Below, one piece after another: positions 18,751 to 20,498 of a stretch of 20,498 nt of DNA. This DNA comes from CAZNER01 sp964572065. Lineage in GTDB: Bacteria > Patescibacteriota > Dojkabacteria > JAHIVN01. The notes beneath the pieces were generated by a model that saw only the letters and a list, made by a program, of their open reading frames with translations, did not search any database and was not told the DNA's origin. Within the stretch, counting starts at the first letter, position 1, and every line of letters starts with the position of its first letter. The stretch spans positions 1-20,498 of the forward strand of contig CAZNER010000035.1 in NCBI GenBank assembly GCA_964572065.1, written 5' to 3'. The position numbers and the translations under genes were made by a program.

Positions 18751-18817
18751 CTCTACAGTTAAAGGTTACAGAAAGTATAAGGTCTTAAACTAATCTCACA
18801 ACCGTACCACTGTAGAG
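18751..18817. repeat. 9-bp inverted repeat enclosing the mini-exon
   Basis: CTCTACAGT at 18,751-18,759 and its perfect complement ACTGTAGAG at 18,809-18,817 flank the 41-nt exon with short intron margins. One arm overlaps the guide (P1) of the downstream intron, the other lies in the P9 region of the upstream intron, so in the unspliced RNA the two introns could pair across the exon. Confidence 0.7.
18762..18802 (-). CDS. nrdJ: nrdJ 41-nt mini-exon with active-site residues
   Basis: Reads GT-TGT-GAG-ATT-AGT-TTA and on to TTC-TGT-AAC-CTT. With the T that ends the upstream exon it encodes CCEISLRPYTFCNL. In L. leichmannii RTPR numbering these are Cys408 (thiyl radical), Cys409, Glu410 and Cys419 (active-site disulfide); Asn406 is just upstream in the previous exon. 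The 11-residue spacing from the first Cys to the FC Cys matches the known enzyme only if both splice sites are as given. Neighbouring stops make it unreadable without splicing. Confidence 0.9.
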
Positions 18818-18832
18818 TTACAATAACAATAT

Positions 18833-19468
18833 CTACTTGTGGTCTGGACTATCGCATATAATATGTTTCCAAGTTTTTCCTGATTTAATAAATCCAATAA
18901 CATAAGGCTTAACATTAAATAATTTTGCTATATCAACCTGTTTCATTCCTGAAGGAAGTAAGTTAAATTTTATTTCTCTAACTTGCTCTTCTGTTAATTT
19001 AGCTTTAGGGTTTTTACTCCCTTTATTTATATTAATGTAAGAATCTTTATTAAGTTTTCTACTAAGTTTAGCTCTTTCTGACCTAGCTTTTCTATTATCT
19101 TTCTTAGCTATACCTTCCTTAGTTTTAATTGAAGTATTTTTAGAATGTTTCAGTTTATTTTTAGGAATATTATACCATGTCTTTTCAATTCCTAAATTTC
19201 CACCTTGTTGACAATTCCAACCTATATTTTGTTCAGGTCTAAACTTTCTTTCTAATTTTAAAGCTTCATCTAAAGATAAGTCTTTTTCTACTACTTCTTT
19301 AATTAAATTATTAAATCCATGCTTTTTAATAGCATTATTAATTGGATATTTATTTTTACTTTTCTTATGTGACCTTAACCTTTCTTTAAAATTTAAGGTT
19401 ATTCCTACATATCCTTCTGTAAAAATATCTTTATGATTACTAGTTCTTATCCAGTAAACAATATACAT
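18833..19468 (-). CDS. Intron-encoded GIY-YIG homing endonuclease
   Basis: From the ATG at 19,468 the protein starts MYIVYWIRTSN and shows the GIY-YIG core: IVYWI, GYVGIT, Arg in KERLRSH, a Glu helix (ALKLERKFRP) and the closing GWNCQQGGNLG. A basic Lys/Arg/Ser/Asn linker follows, then a DNA-binding helix-turn-helix of the intron-nuclease type (KLTEEQVREIK, QVDIAKLFNV, IKSGKTWKHI). The frame is open 42 codons further to an ATG at 19,594, but those codons cover the intron guide, P3 and R elements, so the internal ATG preceded by AAGGAAG is the likelier start. The last codons (CDSPDHK) overlap the S element. It would promote homing into the NPC-CE site of nrdJ; this is inferred from location. 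Confidence 0.9.
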   Translation of the reverse strand: MYIVYWIRTSNHKDIFTEGYVGITLNFKERLRSHKKSKNKYPINNAIKKHGFNNLIKEVVEKDLSLDEALKLERKFRPEQNIGWNCQQGGNLGIEKTWYNIPKNKLKHSKNTSIKTKEGIAKKDNRKARSERAKLSRKLNKDSYININKGSKNPKAKLTEEQVREIKFNLLPSGMKQVDIAKLFNVKPYVIGFIKSGKTWKHIICDSPDHK

Positions 19469-19473
19469 ATTAT

Positions 19474-19480
19474 CTTCCTT
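19474..19480 (-). promoter_or_regulatory. Shine-Dalgarno-like AAGGAAG that doubles as P3 3' strand
   Basis: AAGGAAG ends 5 bases before the ATG at 19,468 and is fully complementary to CTTCCTT at 19,567-19,561, the proposed P3 5' strand. When the ribozyme folds, the ribosome-binding site would be buried, which would limit endonuclease synthesis from folded intron RNA. Confidence 0.6.
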
Positions 19481-19653
19481 GCTTAGTCTCTCAGGCTGCC
19501 CAGAATCAGTTGATTCTTGCTTGCCCCCTGTCTCTGTGTTATCAGATTCCAAGTCAATCAAAGGAAGTTTTACATCCGCATTGTCTTTTTTCATATTACA
19601 AAGATAATAAAAATTAATTTAATATCAAAGAATATTGGTACTTTTTTCTATTA

Positions 19654-20161
19654 ACGGATTCGTACCATACTCAGGATCATTGGTAAAATAAATACCAGGT
19701 TCCCCTGAATTAGAATCTACAGTTACCTGCCAAAGAGCTTCAAACTCAGGTCTTTCTACTCTATTCCTAAGAATAACAGCAGAATTATTAGCTCTACCTC
19801 TTTGTGGATTTAGCTCCCACCAATTTCCGTGCTTACAAGTAGCCATTTCCTTATCATCCATAGAGAATAAAGAAATTAAAGCTGCTCTCCTAATACCACC
19901 TGCTAATACTGCATCAGCAATAAAACAGTTAATATCATGCACTTCTAATGGTGATAGCTTTTCACCGTCTTTCTTTTGATTTAACAAAGCCTCAATCCTA
20001 GTAAGACATATTCTTAAAGGTTCAGGTCCTGGTGCTTTACCACCTGCTGTAACTAACCTAGCACCTTTTGGTCTAATATCACTATAATCAAACCTAGGTT
20101 TAACTTTGGTAATACCAAAATATGCTTTCATCAGTTGCTTAACAGCATCACTCCCGTAATG
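19654..20161 (-). CDS. nrdJ: Class II ribonucleoside-triphosphate reductase, internal exon
   Basis: Encodes HYGSDAVKQLMKAYFG, FDYSDIRPKGARLVTAGGK, GPEPLRICLTR, HDINCFIADAVLAGGIRRAA, RGRANNSAVILRN and GEPGIYFTND up to GTNP plus the first base (T at 19,654) of the catalytic Cys codon. These blocks are diagnostic of the monomeric adenosylcobalamin-dependent reductase (RTPR, L. leichmannii type) rather than NrdA or NrdD. The 508-nt length (169 codons plus 1) fits the phase of the mini-exon. The upstream edge is placed at 20,161 because a P9-like CCCT/AGGG stem and a G at 20,162 precede it; an edge a few bases further up (to 20,168) is possible. The TTG at 20,164 is not a start. Earlier exons lie beyond the window. 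Confidence 0.9.
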
Positions 20162-20498
20162 CAATCCCTAAAATTTCTTAAAGGGCTGGACTATATCTTA
20201 TTATTTAAATTTCCATATAAATCCACCTGCTGTTTTTTGCCTATTGTTACAGCAAGCTGATATTTTTTTATATGAAACACCAGTTATTTTACTAGCCTGT
20301 CTAGCTGTAAAATATTCATTAATTAATTCATTATTTGTATTAAATTGTAAAACAGGTTTACCTTTTAACTCTCTCCAATTTTTAATATATTTAAAAGGAT
20401 ATTTTTTATATTTATAAAAAGACCAAAAATAATTACCTGCTGTTTTAACGCCATATCCATTTGGATTATTACAACATCTTAGTATATTTGAATCTTTA
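20162..20498 (-). ncRNA. Third group I intron in nrdJ (3' part, cut by window edge)
   Basis: The S element AAGATATAGTCC (20,199-20,188) is a textbook P7 3' strand. It is followed by a P9-like stem (CCCT and AGGG) and a G before coding resumes. The endonuclease ORF ends one base before S, so it occupies the P8-side loop as in the GIY-YIG intron. P1 to P7 5' lie outside the window. The 3' splice site is 20,162 by inference. Confidence 0.82.
20201..20497 (-). CDS. Intron-encoded homing endonuclease, C-terminal NUMOD1 modules (partial)
   Basis: The 98 visible residues end with a NUMOD1-type DNA-binding module: KPVLQFNTNNELINEYFTAR, QASKITGVSYKKISACCNN, RQKTAGGFIWKFK, then TAA. Before it is the tail of a second, divergent copy (ILRCCNNPNGYGVKTAGNYF, WSFYKY), so at least two modules were in tandem. 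Such modules usually follow an HNH nuclease (sometimes GIY-YIG) domain, which would lie beyond the right edge; the nuclease type cannot be read here. It belongs to the third nrdJ intron. Confidence 0.85.
   Translation of the reverse strand, partial: KDSNILRCCNNPNGYGVKTAGNYFWSFYKYKKYPFKYIKNWRELKGKPVLQFNTNNELINEYFTARQASKITGVSYKKISACCNNRQKTAGGFIWKFK

Larger units (their letters stand above)
17895..18761 (-). ncRNA. Group I intron (IA-like) in nrdJ, carrying an HNH endonuclease and a small ORF
   Basis: An 867-nt intron. P1 is exon AACCTT with internal guide GAGGTT (18,753-18,748), the last exon U pairing with G; the intron ends in G at 17,895. Core elements on the minus strand: P3 5' TTACGTG (18,741-18,735); P AATTGCTGG (18,734-18,726); Q AATCAGCAGCC (18,577-18,567); R GTTCAACGACTA (18,540-18,529); P3 3' CGCGTAA (18,473-18,467); P8 hairpin CACTAT/ATAGTG (18,466-18,450); S GATATAGTCTGAAC (18,447-18,434). 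P7 is GACTA/TAGTC. A further hairpin between R and P3 3' (CTTCC/GGAAG) fits the P7.1-7.2 insert of subgroup IA. A perfect 7-bp P9-type hairpin (17,908-17,927) lies before the 3' splice site. Splicing restores FCNL-TEINAG. Confidence 0.94.
18803..19653 (-). ncRNA. Group I intron in the nrdJ catalytic-Cys codon, carrying a GIY-YIG endonuclease
   Basis: An 851-nt intron. The 5' exon ends ATCCGT, which pairs with GCGGAT (19,579-19,574) with U-G at the splice site; the first intron bases TAATAG resemble other phage group I introns. P3 is CTTCCTT (19,567-19,561) with AAGGAAG (19,480-19,474). R is GAGAGACTAAGC (19,492-19,481) and S is GCGATAGTCC (18,855-18,846), giving P7 GACTA/TAGTC. A hairpin AGAATC/GATTCT lies in the P4-P6 region. 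P9 may be ACCAC/GTGGT, then ACG, and the terminal G at 18,803. Both ends of the endonuclease reading frame run through core elements. The P1 loop (about 74 nt) is long, so P1 is the least certain part. Confidence 0.88.

Noticed and set aside
18346..18832. tRNA or other structured RNA gene in the non-coding stretch between the endonucleases
   Set aside because: The structure there is accounted for by group I core elements; no tRNA cloverleaf or TTC arm in a proper setting was found.
18803..19653. Intein instead of an intron in the reductase
   Set aside because: The reading frame closes soon after GTNP, no intein splice blocks are seen, and RNA core elements P3 and P7 are present.
17139..20161. 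Reductase gene as a pseudogene broken by insertions
   Set aside because: All visible exons join in frame with conserved catalytic residues, and the inserts have group I intron cores with proper splice signals.
20162..20164. TTG as a start codon of a short reductase fragment
   Set aside because: The region follows a group I S element and P9-like stem; coding most likely resumes at CAT (20,161) after splicing. It is an internal exon, not a separate gene.

Overview
The window looks like part of a crAss-like phage genome (order Crassvirales, tailed phages of Bacteroidota), probably a metagenome assembly. The grounds are low GC with A/T-rich spacers, two head-to-tail giant ORFs on the + strand (over 3,500 and 1,715 codons), an RNA polymerase signature in the first giant (DFDVD, after an RxPT-like lead-in), a convergent minus-strand block with a nucleotide-metabolism gene, and a small protein of a type common in Bacteroidota phages. 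Stop codons behave as in the standard code. The family and host placement rests on recognition, not on a search.

Plus strand, 1-15,724. The first giant ORF is open through the left edge, so its N-terminus lies outside. It carries, in order, an alanine/lysine-rich helical region, a zinc-metalloprotease-like motif (HEAFH), the crAss-type virion RNA polymerase core and, close to the C-terminus, a NADAR (YbiA-like) domain. A ten-residue motif, KFxGGFGQFN, occurs just before the protease-like domain and again near the C-terminus, which suggests a fused or processed polyprotein. Six bases later a second giant protein begins. It has a nucleotidyltransferase-like domain, a protease-like motif in which the first zinc histidine is Glu, long charged helical regions and one hydrophobic helix near the C-terminus. 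By analogy with other crAss-like phages both are probably packaged virion (cargo/ejected) proteins. A hairpin at 15,749-15,776 with T-runs on both sides ends both converging transcription units.

Minus strand, 15,781-17,132. Three tightly packed small genes follow: a 221-aa unknown, an 89-aa three-helix membrane protein and a 134-aa phage protein of known type but unknown function. A terminator lies upstream of them.

Minus strand, 17,139-20,498. This is the 3' part of a class II (adenosylcobalamin-dependent, RTPR/NrdJ-type) ribonucleotide reductase gene, broken by three group I introns. Splice sites can be placed by reading frame, the U-G pair of P1 and terminal G. The visible exons are 19,654-20,161, a 41-nt mini-exon at 18,762-18,802 and 17,139-17,894, and they join to give NPCCEISLRPYTFCNLTEI. 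The mini-exon holds most of the thiyl-radical Cys codon, the catalytic Glu and one redox Cys. Each intron has its own endonuclease type: NUMOD1 modules (partial), GIY-YIG and HNH. The HNH intron also has a 39-codon membrane-peptide ORF in its P5 loop. A 100-N assembly gap lies in the last exon and appears too short for the missing protein. No tRNA, rRNA or CRISPR array was seen.
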